33,725 nt of DNA from an uncultured Lachnospiraceae bacterium (GCA_910588565.1 CAJUPF010000033.1:1-33725), one strand, 5' to 3'. Numbered from the stretch's first letter, positions 18,584-26,936 are shown. The notes: generated by a model from the sequence alone, not told the origin. Numbers and translations are program-made.

Positions 18584-18629
18584 GGAATCCGCCCATTTTA
18601 AATTTGCCTGCGGCAAAGGGGCGGATTCC
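18584..18629. repeat. Extended nested hairpin
   Basis: GGAATCCGCCC (18584-18594) is perfectly complementary to GGGCGGATTCC (18619-18629), with an inner TTTGCC/GGCAAA pair flanking TGC. It forms a long stem with no T run, so it is more likely a mobile palindromic element than a terminator. Confidence 0.6.
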
Positions 18630-18653
18630 CGGCTGTTCAAATTCGTTGGCTGC

Positions 18654-18678
18654 TAACTGCGCAGCAGGTGCGCAGTTG
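18654..18678. repeat. AACTGCGC/GCGCAGTT hairpin
   Basis: AACTGCGC (18654-18661) pairs with GCGCAGTT (18671-18678) across a 9-nt loop. It belongs to the same palindrome cluster and has no T run. Confidence 0.5.
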
Positions 18679-18723
18679 CAGGCTGAACTGTTACAAATAT
18701 TCCAATAAAATGTTTTCTAAGAC

Positions 18724-18751
18724 TTGATAAATAGAAATTATATGTTAGAAT
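18724..18751 (+). promoter_or_regulatory. Probable typA promoter
   Basis: TTGATA (18724-18729), a 16-bp spacer, and TAGAAT (18746-18751) preceded by TGT, an extended -10 form. It lies about 130 bp before the typA start. Confidence 0.55.
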
Positions 18752-18881
18752 ATATAGTCGGTCATCTGGCAAAAACTGTATTACATAAGCCAGTACGCAA
18801 AAATTATGCCAATATCGCAGTATCGGAACTGTTACCTAATATTATGCAAACAGACAGAGAAACAGAAAGAAGGATTATAAT

Positions 18882-20711
18882 ATGAAGATGAAAAGAGAAG
18901 ACGTCCGTAATATCGCTATTATCGCCCACGTTGACCATGGAAAAACCACCCTAGTAGACGAGCTTTTGAAACAGAGCGGCGTATTCCGTGAAAATCAGGA
19001 AGTCGCAGAGCGTGTTATGGATTCCAATGATATCGAACGGGAACGCGGGATTACGATTCTGTCCAAAAATACAGCCGTATTTTATAAAGATACCAAAATC
19101 AACATTGTCGATACGCCGGGACATGCGGATTTTGGCGGCGAGGTAGAACGTGTGTTAAAAATGGTGAACGGCGTGATTCTTGTTGTTGACGCGTTTGAAG
19201 GCGTTATGCCCCAGACGAAATTTGTGCTGATGAAAGCGCTTGCGCTCGATCTTCCGGTGATTGTCTGTGTCAATAAAATCGACCGCACAGAAGCGCGTCC
19301 GGATGAAGTGATTGACGAAGTGCTTGAACTGTTTATGGATCTGGACGCTTCGGACGAGCAGTTAGAATGTCCGTTTATTTTTACTTCTGCAAGAAACGGC
19401 TGCGCCATGAAAGATTTAAACCAGCCCAAAAACGATATGACCGATTTGTTTGATACGATTCTTGATTATATCCCGGCACCCGAAGGAGATCCGGAAGCCG
19501 GTACGCAGGTTTTGATCAGTACCATTGATTATAATGAATATGTCGGGCGTATCGGCGTTGGAAAAGTGGATAACGGATGCCTGAAGGTAAACCAGGACGC
19601 CATTTTAGTCAACCATCATGAGCCGGACAAACAGAGAAAAGTCCGGATCAGTAAATTATATGAATTTGATGGTCTGAATAAAGCAGAAGTGACAGAAGCA
19701 AACATCGGCTCTATCGTGGCGATTTCGGGCATTTCCGATCTGCATATCGGAGATACCATCTGCTCTGCGGATACTCCACAGGCCATTCCATTCCAGAAGA
19801 TTTCCGAACCGACCCTGGCTATGAATTTTATCGTAAATGACAGCCCGTTTGCCGGATTAGAAGGCAAATACGTCACTTCCCGCCATATCAGGGATCGGCT
19901 GTTTAAAGAATTAAATACAGACGTCAGCCTTCGTGTGGAAGAAACAGACAGTCCCGACAGCTATAAAGTTTCCGGCCGCGGGGAACTGCATCTGTCCGTA
20001 CTGATTGAAAATATGCGCCGGGAAGGCTATGAATTTGCCGTAAGCAAGGCCGAAGTTCTTTATCACACAGATGAAGCCGGCAAACAGACCGAGCCAATGG
20101 AACTGGCGTATATCGACGTCCCGGATGACTGCACCGGAGCGGTCATTTCCAAACTGAGCTCCCGCAAAGGCAATCTGTTAAATATGAAAAGCATCAGCGG
20201 CGGCTATACCAGACTGGAGTTTCGGATTCCTTCCCGCGGACTGATTGGCTATCGCGGAGAATTTCTGACCGATACCAAGGGCAACGGGATTATCAATACG
20301 ATTTTTGACGGATACGATCTGTACTGCGGCGATATTGCCTATCGGAAACAGGGTTCTTTAATCGCCTTTGAAACAGGCGAATCCGTAACCTATGGGCTGT
20401 TTGCAGCCCAGGATCGCGGAACTCTGTTTATCGGGCCGGGGGAAAAGGTATATTCCGGTATGGTAATCGGATCTTCTTCCCGCGCAGAGGATATTGAGAT
20501 TAATGTCTGCAAGAAAAAACATCTGACCAATACCCGTTCCTCTTCTGCAGACGAGGCTCTGACGCTGGTTCCTCCAAAAATTTTAAGCTTAGAGCAGGCG
20601 ATTGATTTTATCGATGTAGACGAGCTTTTGGAGGTTACACCGGAAAACCTGCGGATTCGGAATCGGATTCTCGACCCTACCCTTCGGAAACGGGCAAATT
20701 TTAAGAAATAA
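18882..20711 (+). CDS. typA: Ribosome-associated GTPase TypA/BipA
   Basis: This 609-aa translational GTPase binds the ribosome in the EF-G site and assists 50S assembly and stress adaptation. The G domain shows AHVDHGKTTL (about 15-24), RGITI, DTPGHADFGGEVERV, and VNKIDRTEARPDE. EF-Tu domain 2, EF-G domain III/V-like parts (GRGELHLSVLIENMRREGYE) and the TypA-specific C-terminal domain (GLFAAQDRGTLFIGPGE; RKRANFKK end) follow. The length is typical. The ATG at 18882 follows AGAAGGA; the ATG two codons later is possible. The YdjM-like gene follows after 35 bp. Confidence 0.97.
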   Translation: MKMKREDVRNIAIIAHVDHGKTTLVDELLKQSGVFRENQEVAERVMDSNDIERERGITILSKNTAVFYKDTKINIVDTPGHADFGGEVERVLKMVNGVILVVDAFEGVMPQTKFVLMKALALDLPVIVCVNKIDRTEARPDEVIDEVLELFMDLDASDEQLECPFIFTSARNGCAMKDLNQPKNDMTDLFDTILDYIPAPEGDPEAGTQVLISTIDYNEYVGRIGVGKVDNGCLKVNQDAILVNHHEPDKQRKVRISKLYEFDGLNKAEVTEANIGSIVAISGISDLHIGDTICSADTPQAIPFQKISEPTLAMNFIVNDSPFAGLEGKYVTSRHIRDRLFKELNTDVSLRVEETDSPDSYKVSGRGELHLSVLIENMRREGYEFAVSKAEVLYHTDEAGKQTEPMELAYIDVPDDCTGAVISKLSSRKGNLLNMKSISGGYTRLEFRIPSRGLIGYRGEFLTDTKGNGIINTIFDGYDLYCGDIAYRKQGSLIAFETGESVTYGLFAAQDRGTLFIGPGEKVYSGMVIGSSSRAEDIEINVCKKKHLTNTRSSSADEALTLVPPKILSLEQAIDFIDVDELLEVTPENLRIRNRILDPTLRKRANFKK

Positions 20712-20746
20712 ATGGAACATACAAAAGACAGACAGGCGGTGAATGT

Positions 20747-21355
20747 ATGCTTGGAAAAACACATATGGTAATTGGGACTGCGGCGGCTCTGGCCATTACG
20801 CGGCCAAAAACTGTCGGCAGTCTGATTATCTGCCTGGGTGCCTCTGCCCTGGGCGCACTGATCAGCGATATTGATGTGGGCACTTCGGAATCCCACAAAG
20901 ACGCGGATATCGTCGTCACCCTGGCAGCCGGGATCGCTATGCTAACAGCAGCGGCGGAATATCTGTTCCATCTGGATTTATACCGGAGAATCTTTCAAAA
21001 TACCAGCAAACTGCCCATAATAGCCGGGGTACTGCTGTTTATTGTGATCTGTGCCTTTGGCAAAGAACAGCCGCACCGATCCTTTATGCATTCGTTCCTT
21101 GCGCTTATTCTGCTGGCAGCATGTATCTACCTGGTAATTCCGCAGGCTGTGCCGTATTTTGCGATTGGTTTTCTGTCGCATATTGCAATTGATTTGTTTA
21201 ACCGCAGGAAAGTGCGCCTGCTTTATCCTTTCTCCGGGGGATTTAGCCTGGGACTGTTTCCGGCGCATGGAACGGCGAACCATATTTTCTTTTTGCTGGG
21301 ATCTGTTTTAACCGCAGCCGAAATTCTGTTGTGCGTTCCGGCTATCCTGTTCTGA
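20747..21355 (+). CDS. YdjM-like membrane-bound metal-dependent hydrolase
   Basis: This 202-aa protein has five or six hydrophobic segments. MLGKTHMVIGTAAAL near the start, LGALISDIDVGTS, HRSFMHSFLAL and FLSHIAIDLFNRRKVRLLYP supply the His and Asp residues conserved in the YdjM/DUF457 family of predicted membrane metal hydrolases. GAATGT-ATG spacing is modest; GGCGGTGA lies upstream of the ATG. In E. coli YdjM is SOS-regulated, but no LexA box was identified here. The substrate is unknown. Confidence 0.85.
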   Translation: MLGKTHMVIGTAAALAITRPKTVGSLIICLGASALGALISDIDVGTSESHKDADIVVTLAAGIAMLTAAAEYLFHLDLYRRIFQNTSKLPIIAGVLLFIVICAFGKEQPHRSFMHSFLALILLAACIYLVIPQAVPYFAIGFLSHIAIDLFNRRKVRLLYPFSGGFSLGLFPAHGTANHIFFLLGSVLTAAEILLCVPAILF

Positions 21356-21385
21356 TATGCTGTATCAAAAGCAAGGAGAAACAAG

Positions 21386-22048
21386 ATGAAATCAATTATG
21401 ATCGTAGACGATGACATTACTATTGGAAATATGTTAGAGGAACTCCTCACCAAAGAAGGCTTTCGTGTGATCCGGGCGTATTCCGGGACGGAAACCTTAT
21501 TGTGTCTTTCTGTGCAGAAACCGGATCTGATCCTGCTTGATCTGATGCTGCCCGGATTAACCGGAGAAGAAGCGCTGCCGCAGATGCAGGGAATCCCGGT
21601 TATTGTCGTCAGTGCAAAAACAGATATTATGGATAAAGTGGATTTGCTGACAGGCGGCGCCGCCGATTATATTACAAAACCTTTTGATACCAGAGAACTG
21701 CTGGCACGGATTGCCGTACAGCTTCGCAATTCTTCTTCTGCCCCCGGTGCGCTTCTTACATTTGACGATCTGGCGCTGGATCTGAATGCGCATTCCGTCC
21801 GGGTATCCGATACTGCCGTCCGGCTGACAAGAACAGAATACGCCATTTTAAAAATTCTGATGCAAAATCCCACACAAGTAATTGCAAAATCGGTTCTGTT
21901 AGACCGTATCAGCGCAGATACGCCGGACTGTATGGAAAATTCCCTGAAGGTGCATGTCAGCAACCTGCGGAAAAAACTGCGGGAAGCGGGCCAGAAAGAC
22001 TATATTGAATCTGTCTGGGGAATTGGATTTAAAATGAAAGAAAGCTAA
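21386..22048 (+). CDS. OmpR-family response regulator
   Basis: This 220-aa protein has a receiver domain with acidic pocket DDD (residues 8-10), phospho-acceptor Asp52 in LLDLMLPG and Lys98 in YITKPF. The C-terminal winged helix (about 125-220) has TRTEYAILKILMQNPTQVI, NSLKVHVSNLRKKL and YIESVWGIGFKM. AAGGAG precedes the ATG. The partner kinase is separated from it by the ABC ATPase and permease genes, and a four-copy direct repeat lies immediately downstream, in front of the transporter. It probably activates the transporter in response to an envelope-active peptide. Confidence 0.94.
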   Translation: MKSIMIVDDDITIGNMLEELLTKEGFRVIRAYSGTETLLCLSVQKPDLILLDLMLPGLTGEEALPQMQGIPVIVVSAKTDIMDKVDLLTGGAADYITKPFDTRELLARIAVQLRNSSSAPGALLTFDDLALDLNAHSVRVSDTAVRLTRTEYAILKILMQNPTQVIAKSVLLDRISADTPDCMENSLKVHVSNLRKKLREAGQKDYIESVWGIGFKMKES

Positions 22049-22057
22049 CCCCTGCAA

Positions 22058-22099
22058 TCTTTACGATTTCTTTACTCTTTTCTTAACTGGTTTCTTAAC
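22058..22099 (+). promoter_or_regulatory. Four tandem direct repeats, candidate response-regulator operator
   Basis: TCTTTAC at 22058 and 22069, then TCTTAAC at 22081 and 22093, run at 11-12 bp spacing, about one helical turn, as expected for OmpR-type dimers binding head to tail. A -10 like TAAAAT lies at 22110-22115 with no good -35, which fits an activator-dependent promoter for the ABC genes starting at 22228. Confidence 0.6.
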
Positions 22100-22227
22100 T
22101 TCATATCTGTAAAATAAAACCGTAATCTGAAGTGGAAGCGTATGGGATATATTTGGTAACCGTTCCGGCAGGTCTTCGCATTTTAGTGTTCCTGCGCTTC
22201 TGATGAAATGAAAGGAGATTGAATTCT

Positions 22228-23142
22228 ATGGAATATGTACTGACTACAAATTCGCTAAGCAAAAACTACCGGCACTTCAAAGCGCTGCACAGACTGGATC
22301 TGCACGTTCCAAAAGGAGCGATTTACGGTTTTGTTGGAAAAAACGGCGCCGGAAAAACGACGCTGATCCGGCTGATCTGCGGGCTGCAGCCGCCTACTTC
22401 CGGCGACTATACGTTATACGGCATTCGCAGCAATGATAAGGATATTGCCAAATCCCGCCGGAGAATGGGCGCTGTTGTGGAAACTCCGTCGATTTATCTG
22501 GATATGACAGCAGAGGAAAACATCAGGGAGCAGTACCGGATTTTAGGGCTTCCTTCTTTCCAGGGCGTCACAGAGCTTCTGGAGCTGGTAGGTCTTTCTG
22601 ATACCGGAAAAAAGAAAGCAAGGAATTTTTCACTGGGTATGCGGCAGCGTCTTGGCATTGCGATTGCCCTTGCCGGAGAGCCGGATTTTCTGGTTCTCGA
22701 TGAGCCCATTAATGGCCTGGACCCGCAGGGAATTATTGAAATACGGGAACTGATTTTAAAGCTCAACCGGGAGCATCAGATTACCGTGTTGATTTCCAGC
22801 CATATCTTAGATGAATTATCCCGCCTGGCCACACACTATGGGTTTATTGACAACGGACATATCATAAAAGAAATCAGCGCAGAGGAACTGGAAGCCGCCT
22901 GCAGGAAATGTATACGCCTGGAAGTTTCTGATATTGAAGCTCTTGCCCGCGTACTTGATTCCATGGGACTTGAATACAATATCATTTCCGGCACACAGGC
23001 CGACTTGTTTGCCAATGTTACAATTACAGAACTTGTATTGGCTCTTGCCAGGGAAAACTGTAAGGTACTCTCCCTTTTGGAACGGGATGAAACTCTGGAA
23101 AGCTATTTTATAAGCCTTGTGGGAGGTGAAGCACATGCGTAA
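22228..23142 (+). CDS. ABC transporter ATP-binding protein (BcrA-like)
   Basis: This protein is 304 aa from the ATG at 22228; AAAGGAG lies 10 nt upstream, and a TTG at 22219 is too close to it. Walker A GKNGAGKT (38-45), signature LGMRQRLGIA, Walker B FLVLDEPINGLDP and the H-loop SSHILDEL are all intact. The ~90-residue C-terminal extension is typical of bacitracin/lantibiotic immunity ATPases (BcrA, LanF). It powers the downstream permease, whose start overlaps its stop by 8 bp. Confidence 0.93.
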   Translation: MEYVLTTNSLSKNYRHFKALHRLDLHVPKGAIYGFVGKNGAGKTTLIRLICGLQPPTSGDYTLYGIRSNDKDIAKSRRRMGAVVETPSIYLDMTAEENIREQYRILGLPSFQGVTELLELVGLSDTGKKKARNFSLGMRQRLGIAIALAGEPDFLVLDEPINGLDPQGIIEIRELILKLNREHQITVLISSHILDELSRLATHYGFIDNGHIIKEISAEELEAACRKCIRLEVSDIEALARVLDSMGLEYNIISGTQADLFANVTITELVLALARENCKVLSLLERDETLESYFISLVGGEAHA

Positions 23143-23968
23143 CTTATTATCTGCCGGATTTGCACGGCTGAAAAAGAGCAAAATTTTTGGAATTATCCTC
23201 TTTGTTATGATCCTTTTTCAGTGCCTTAGTATTTTTACCAATTATAGTGACATGAAACATTTTCCGGAATATACCTGCAGTCTGGATGAACTGTTCTTCT
23301 ATTACACAATCTATCTGGGCATCGCCATTGCCGTCTTCTGCAGCCTGTTTCTGGGTACGGAATACAGTGACGGAACCATCCGCAACAAACTTATGGTTGG
23401 CCATACGCGGCATTCCATTTATTTCAGCAATCTTATTTTGTGCTCCGTCGCCGGAATAATCATATGTATTGCCGGAATGCTGCCCTCGTTCTGTGCCGGT
23501 ATCCCATTGTTTGGATTTTTTAAAATGAGTCCTGCAGCAGTCATTTCCATGATTCTGTGCAGCCTGGCCATAGCAGTCACGTATACCTCGCTTTTTACAC
23601 TGGCCGCCATGCTGATTCACAGTAAAGCTGTAATTGCAGTTGTCGCCATTCTTTCCGCAACGCTGCTGCTGGTTGCCGCTTCCCGCATCCAATCTTCCTT
23701 AGTCCAGCCTGAGATCTGGGAAGGTTATACCTTTACTATGGATAACGGCGACGAGATCACCATAGAGACGCAGCCCAATCCCTTTTATATCCGGGGAGCC
23801 AAACGGGAATTTTATGAATTTTTGCTGGATTTTCTTCCTTCCGGACAAACCGTCCGTATTATGTCAGAAACCGTTTCTCTGTCCCGTACTATGTTTTATG
23901 ACGCTGTTATTCTGCTTTTTACAACCGGAGCCGGCATTCTTTGTTTTCAAAGGAAAGATATTAAATAG
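23135..23968 (+). CDS. ABC-2 type permease of peptide-resistance transporter
   Basis: This protein is 277 aa from the ATG at 23135 (GGGAGGTGAAGC upstream), overlapping the ATPase stop by 8 bp. Six hydrophobic segments are visible; the first, after KKSKIFG, is IILFVMILFQCLSIF, followed by an extracytoplasmic loop, then FLGTEYSDGTIRNKLMVGHT, a motif common in BcrB/LanE-like ABC-2 permeases. The family extrudes or removes antimicrobial peptides from the membrane. The specific substrate is unknown. Confidence 0.88.
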   Translation: MRNLLSAGFARLKKSKIFGIILFVMILFQCLSIFTNYSDMKHFPEYTCSLDELFFYYTIYLGIAIAVFCSLFLGTEYSDGTIRNKLMVGHTRHSIYFSNLILCSVAGIIICIAGMLPSFCAGIPLFGFFKMSPAAVISMILCSLAIAVTYTSLFTLAAMLIHSKAVIAVVAILSATLLLVAASRIQSSLVQPEIWEGYTFTMDNGDEITIETQPNPFYIRGAKREFYEFLLDFLPSGQTVRIMSETVSLSRTMFYDAVILLFTTGAGILCFQRKDIK

Positions 23969-23979
23969 AGGAGTTTTTT

Positions 23980-24867
23980 ATGGAACTTTTGCTGTGGAGT
24001 TTAATTGGAATATTGCTGTGGATAATTTTCTTTCTGCTGCTGAAAATACGGCTTCTGCAGAAATCCGCAAAGGAAATTGCCAGAGGATTTTCCGAAAAAA
24101 TGGAACTGGACACCAATACCATGATTACGATCTCAAGCCGCGATACATATATGTGCAGCCTTGCAGACAGTATCAACCAGAATCTTCGGAAACTCCGCAG
24201 CGAAAGGCATCGTTTTGAACAGGGGGATCTGGCAGTCAAAGATGCCGTGACGAATATTTCCCATGATCTTCGGACGCCTCTGACCTCTATCTGCGGCTAT
24301 CTGGATCTGCTGGAACGGGAAGAACTGCCGGAGCAGGTTTCCCGGTATCTTGCGATAATCAAAAGCCGGACAGAGGTTTTAAAACAGCTGACAGAAGAAT
24401 TGTTCCGCTATTCGATGGTTACTCTGACCGGGCAGGAACTTGTATCCGAAGAAGTTGTGCTAAACCATGTACTCGAAGAATGTGTGTCCGCCCACTATGC
24501 CGCGCTCAAACGCTGCCGCATCACGCCGGATATCTCTATGCCGGAACAGAACGTAGTACGCAGCCTGAATAAAAACGCACTCTCCCGCACTTTGGAAAAT
24601 ATATTGCAGAACGCTATGAAATACAGCGACGGGGATTTGCGGATTTCGCTGTCGGAACATGGAGAACTGATCTGTTCCAACCACGCGGACGGGCTGGATG
24701 AAGTGCAGGTTCAGAAATTATTCGATCGGCTGTATACAGTGGAAACAGCCCAAAAATCTACCGGGCTTGGGCTTTCCATTGCCAAAAACCTTACAGAGCA
24801 GATGCATGGGACGATTTGCGCATGGTATTCGGAGGGGGTGTTGTCGATTTGTATTCGGTTTGATTGA
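23980..24867 (+). CDS. Sensor histidine kinase of the peptide-resistance module
   Basis: This 295-aa protein has one obvious N-terminal membrane helix (LLWSLIGILLWIIFFLLLKI) and no sizeable extracellular domain. The dimerisation box NISHDLRTPLTSICGY holds the phospho-acceptor His95. The catalytic domain has NILQNAMKYS (N box) and STGLGLSIAKNL (G box). GAGGAG precedes the ATG at 23980. Lack of a sensor domain suggests that stimulus detection depends on the membrane segment or the transporter, as proposed for bacitracin-type systems. Its partner is the response regulator at 21386, with the transporter genes between them. Confidence 0.92.
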   Translation: MELLLWSLIGILLWIIFFLLLKIRLLQKSAKEIARGFSEKMELDTNTMITISSRDTYMCSLADSINQNLRKLRSERHRFEQGDLAVKDAVTNISHDLRTPLTSICGYLDLLEREELPEQVSRYLAIIKSRTEVLKQLTEELFRYSMVTLTGQELVSEEVVLNHVLEECVSAHYAALKRCRITPDISMPEQNVVRSLNKNALSRTLENILQNAMKYSDGDLRISLSEHGELICSNHADGLDEVQVQKLFDRLYTVETAQKSTGLGLSIAKNLTEQMHGTICAWYSEGVLSICIRFD

Positions 24868-24980
24868 ATTTATTCTTCTGGCAGCATAATAGTCAGCTCT
24901 TCAATTAATGTTTCATATGTAACACGCTGTCAACATGAGTACCAAATTAGAATATATCCCCACAAAATATAAACTCCATC

Positions 24981-25007
24981 AATTTTGCACCACCCTGATG
25001 CAAAATT
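24981..25007. terminator. Symmetric hairpin between convergent genes
   Basis: AATTTTGCA (24981-24989) pairs perfectly with TGCAAAATT (24999-25007) across a 9-nt loop. It sits between the kinase gene (+) and the YhcG gene (-) and touches the latter's stop codon. It lacks a proper T run, so it would be only a weak bidirectional terminator. Confidence 0.4.
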
Positions 25008-26038
25008 TACTCTTCTTTCATACGGCCAATCTTCTCTTCTCCTGTCTTGCCAGCTTCCAAAGCTTGATATTCCTGATTTAATTCTCGCAGTAATTCTTCC
25101 TCGCTTGGTAAATATAATTTGTATTTTGAAGCAAAAATCTGTGTTTCATTCTCAGGCAGCGTATACTTAACCACAGATTCACTTTTGTCTGCACATAACA
25201 CAATACCAATCGGCGGATTATCCCCTTCATTCATAAGTTCTCGCTCGTAATAATGAACATACATCTGCATCTGTCCTAAATCCTGATGTGTTAAATCCCC
25301 GACTTTTAAATCTATCAGGACAAAACATTTCAAAATATAATTATAGAATACCAAGTCAATTCTAAAATGTCGCCCGTCAAAGGTAATTCGTTTCTGTCTG
25401 GCAACAAAAGAAAATCCTCTTCCAAGCTCTAAAAGAAATTTTTGCAAATGTGTAATCAATGCCTGTTCTAAATCATTTTCATAGAAATCATCGTTAGAAC
25501 TTAAGCCAAGGAATTCCAAAACATATGGGTCGCGAATAATGTCTTCTGGTTTCTTAGCAGGCTCCAATGTCTGAATTTCTGCTGCAACTTGTTCTTTATT
25601 TTTACTGGATAATAATCTTTCGTAAAAGAAAGAATTTATCTGTCTTTCAAGCTGTCTGGTACTCCATTGTGATTTTACAGCTTCCTGCATATAAAATTCT
25701 CGTGCATTATCATTCTCCACACGCATCAAAAGTCTATAATGAGTCCAACTCAATTCGCTACGCAGTGCGTAGCCATTTGGAAATGTCAAATAAAATTGTC
25801 GCATATTCTTCAAATTCGCAACGGTAAATCCTTTACCAAAATCCTGTGTCATTTGCTTTGATAGCTCTTTTAATAATCCAGTACCATATTCTGCTTTTTC
25901 ATTACCGTCCTGTTCCTCAATAATAGATTTTCCGATATTCCAGTACGCTTCTACCATTGCAAAATTTGCAGTTTGGTACACTTTGTTTCTTGCTATTATC
26001 AAAATGTTCTTAATTTCTTCATAAAAATTTTGATTCAT
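25007..26038 (-). CDS. YhcG/DUF1016 PDDEXK nuclease-family protein
   Basis: From the ATG at 26038 (AAAGGATATTTGAA upstream) it encodes 343 aa. The DUF1016 N-terminal domain is seen in NFAMVEAYWNIGKSIIEEQ, GFTVANLKNMRQFYLTFP and LSWTHYRLLMRV. The C-terminal PDDEXK-like nuclease fold shows RIDLVFYNYILKCFVLIDLK, with D and the D-x-K pair, and DNPPIGIVLCADKSESVVKY. The family is often found beside type I restriction systems and tied to defence or recombination, but its function is not settled. The frame stays open upstream to a GTG at 26320; those ~94 residues lack a ribosome site and family similarity, so I exclude them, though they could be a real N-terminal addition. Confidence 0.87.
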   Translation of the reverse strand: MNQNFYEEIKNILIIARNKVYQTANFAMVEAYWNIGKSIIEEQDGNEKAEYGTGLLKELSKQMTQDFGKGFTVANLKNMRQFYLTFPNGYALRSELSWTHYRLLMRVENDNAREFYMQEAVKSQWSTRQLERQINSFFYERLLSSKNKEQVAAEIQTLEPAKKPEDIIRDPYVLEFLGLSSNDDFYENDLEQALITHLQKFLLELGRGFSFVARQKRITFDGRHFRIDLVFYNYILKCFVLIDLKVGDLTHQDLGQMQMYVHYYERELMNEGDNPPIGIVLCADKSESVVKYTLPENETQIFASKYKLYLPSEEELLRELNQEYQALEAGKTGEEKIGRMKEE

Positions 26039-26498
26039 TTCAAATATCCTTTCTCTAATTACATTCAATGGATATCTCATTAGGCAAATACGGAACAATT
26101 GCATCAATAATATCACTTGCCCTTTTTCCTCGTTTCTTTTTGATATATTTGCTACAGAAAGTCTATATTTCAGTTCGGATACAACAGCCTCGCATATCTG
26201 CTTATTTATCTCCTCCCTGAAACGTTCTTCAATTATATATTTTTTTACATTTTCTATTCTTGAAGTATCAGGAAAATCCATTATGTTATTAACTACTTGA
26301 AGTAATTCTTCTGTAATCACGGTCTATAATTCCGAAGCATTTAAAATTATGTAATTGTGCATTACTATTCATTATGAATATTGGACAGATACATATGCCT
26401 CACCTTCCTTGCTTTTGCTGCATCTCCTACTTCTTATTGTAATTAGTCTCAGAATCCATGTCAATAAAATGTTACACTGTCCTTCGCTGAATTTGCAG

Positions 26499-26527
26499 TT
26501 GTATAATCTTCGCAATTGCAGTATAAT
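26499..26527 (+). promoter_or_regulatory. Promoter of the TPP riboswitch transcript
   Basis: TTGTAT (26499-26504), a 17-bp spacer and a perfect TATAAT (26522-26527) lie directly in front of the riboswitch. A second TATAAT at 26502-26507 overlaps the -35. Confidence 0.6.
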
Positions 26528-26532
26528 GCTTT

Positions 26533-26620
26533 TAACGGGGTGCTTGCAGAAAGCAGGCTGAGAGTAAGCTGTATCGCTTTAACCCATGACCTGATTTGGA
26601 TAATGCCAACGTAGGGAACA
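26533..26620 (+). ncRNA. TPP (thi-box) riboswitch
   Basis: All conserved blocks appear in order: ACGGGGTGC (from 26535), GCTGAGAG (26557-26564), ACCC (26582-26585), GACCTGATTTGGATAATGCC and CGTAGGGAA (to about 26618). These form the pyrimidine- and pyrophosphate-sensing arms of the thiamine pyrophosphate aptamer. It normally shuts off thiamine genes when TPP is abundant. The gene it should control, thiC, survives here only as a short remnant. Confidence 0.93.
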
Positions 26621-26640
26621 TATGGATTCAGTATTGATTT

Positions 26641-26679
26641 ACTGCGGTATGTATCTGCCAGGCATACCGCAGTTTTTTT
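26641..26679 (+). terminator. Intrinsic terminator of the TPP riboswitch
   Basis: An 11-bp perfect stem, ACTGCGGTATG with CATACCGCAGT, around an 11-nt loop, is followed immediately by seven T residues (26672-26679 region). It lies 20 bp after the aptamer, as expected for transcription attenuation. Confidence 0.88.
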
Positions 26680-26745
26680 CATGAGCGGATGTTTTCGGTT
26701 TTGCCTGCCGGTACACTGTGCGGCAAAAGCGAAAAACAATTTCAG

Positions 26746-26856
26746 ATAAGCGTAGCCAGGAAACACCTGGACTGGGAAGAAATGTCCCAGTTAAGCATGA
26801 ACCCGGAAACAGCCCGCCGCTACCACAGTGAGGCCAAGCCGGAAAAAGAAGATACT
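26746..26856 (+). pseudogene. thiC: thiC C-terminal remnant
   Basis: About 37 codons read ISVARKHLDWEEMSQL, then NPETARRYHSEAKPEKEDT. This matches the region just before the C-terminal Fe-S cysteine motif of phosphomethylpyrimidine synthase ThiC (family pattern ARKxLDWExM...DPExARxYR...EDTCTMCG). The CxxCxxxxC radical-SAM motif itself is gone, the sequence diverging right after EDT, and all of the TIM barrel is missing. The riboswitch immediately upstream is the expected thiC regulator, which supports the assignment. A short ORF (26689-26919) runs through it but is not a functional enzyme. Confidence 0.75.
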
Positions 26857-26872
26857 GATAAAAGACAGCAAT

Positions 26873-26910
26873 GCCACCCATCTACCGGCCAAAGTACAAG
26901 GGTGGCTTTT
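26873..26910 (+). terminator. Hairpin after the thiC remnant
   Basis: GCCACCC (26873-26879) pairs with GGGTGGC (26900-26906) across a 20-nt loop and is followed by TTTT. Outer bases ACAGCAA and TTTTGCTGT extend pairing imperfectly. It may be the old thiC terminator; it lies 27 bp before the end of the convergent surface protein gene. Confidence 0.5.
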
Positions 26911-26936
26911 GCTGTGTAAGACTGCTTAACTAAGAA

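Larger units (their letters stand above)
18299..18881. other. Repeat-rich intergenic region between divergent ssb and typA
   Basis: This is a 583-bp stretch without a plausible gene. It holds tandem imperfect palindromes (18511-18583), two further hairpins (18584-18629, 18654-18678), a 15-bp direct repeat CTGTTACAAATATTC at 18537-18551 and 18688-18702, and the typA promoter. No tRNA or coding signal was seen. Confidence 0.7.

Noticed and set aside
18511..18702. Possible CRISPR array
   Set aside because: Only two units, each palindromic, 7-bp identical-type spacing, no variable spacers and no cas genes.
26689..26919. A 76-aa gene behind the TPP riboswitch
   Set aside because: Only its middle resembles the ThiC C-terminus; the cysteine motif and catalytic barrel are missing, so it is scored as a remnant.
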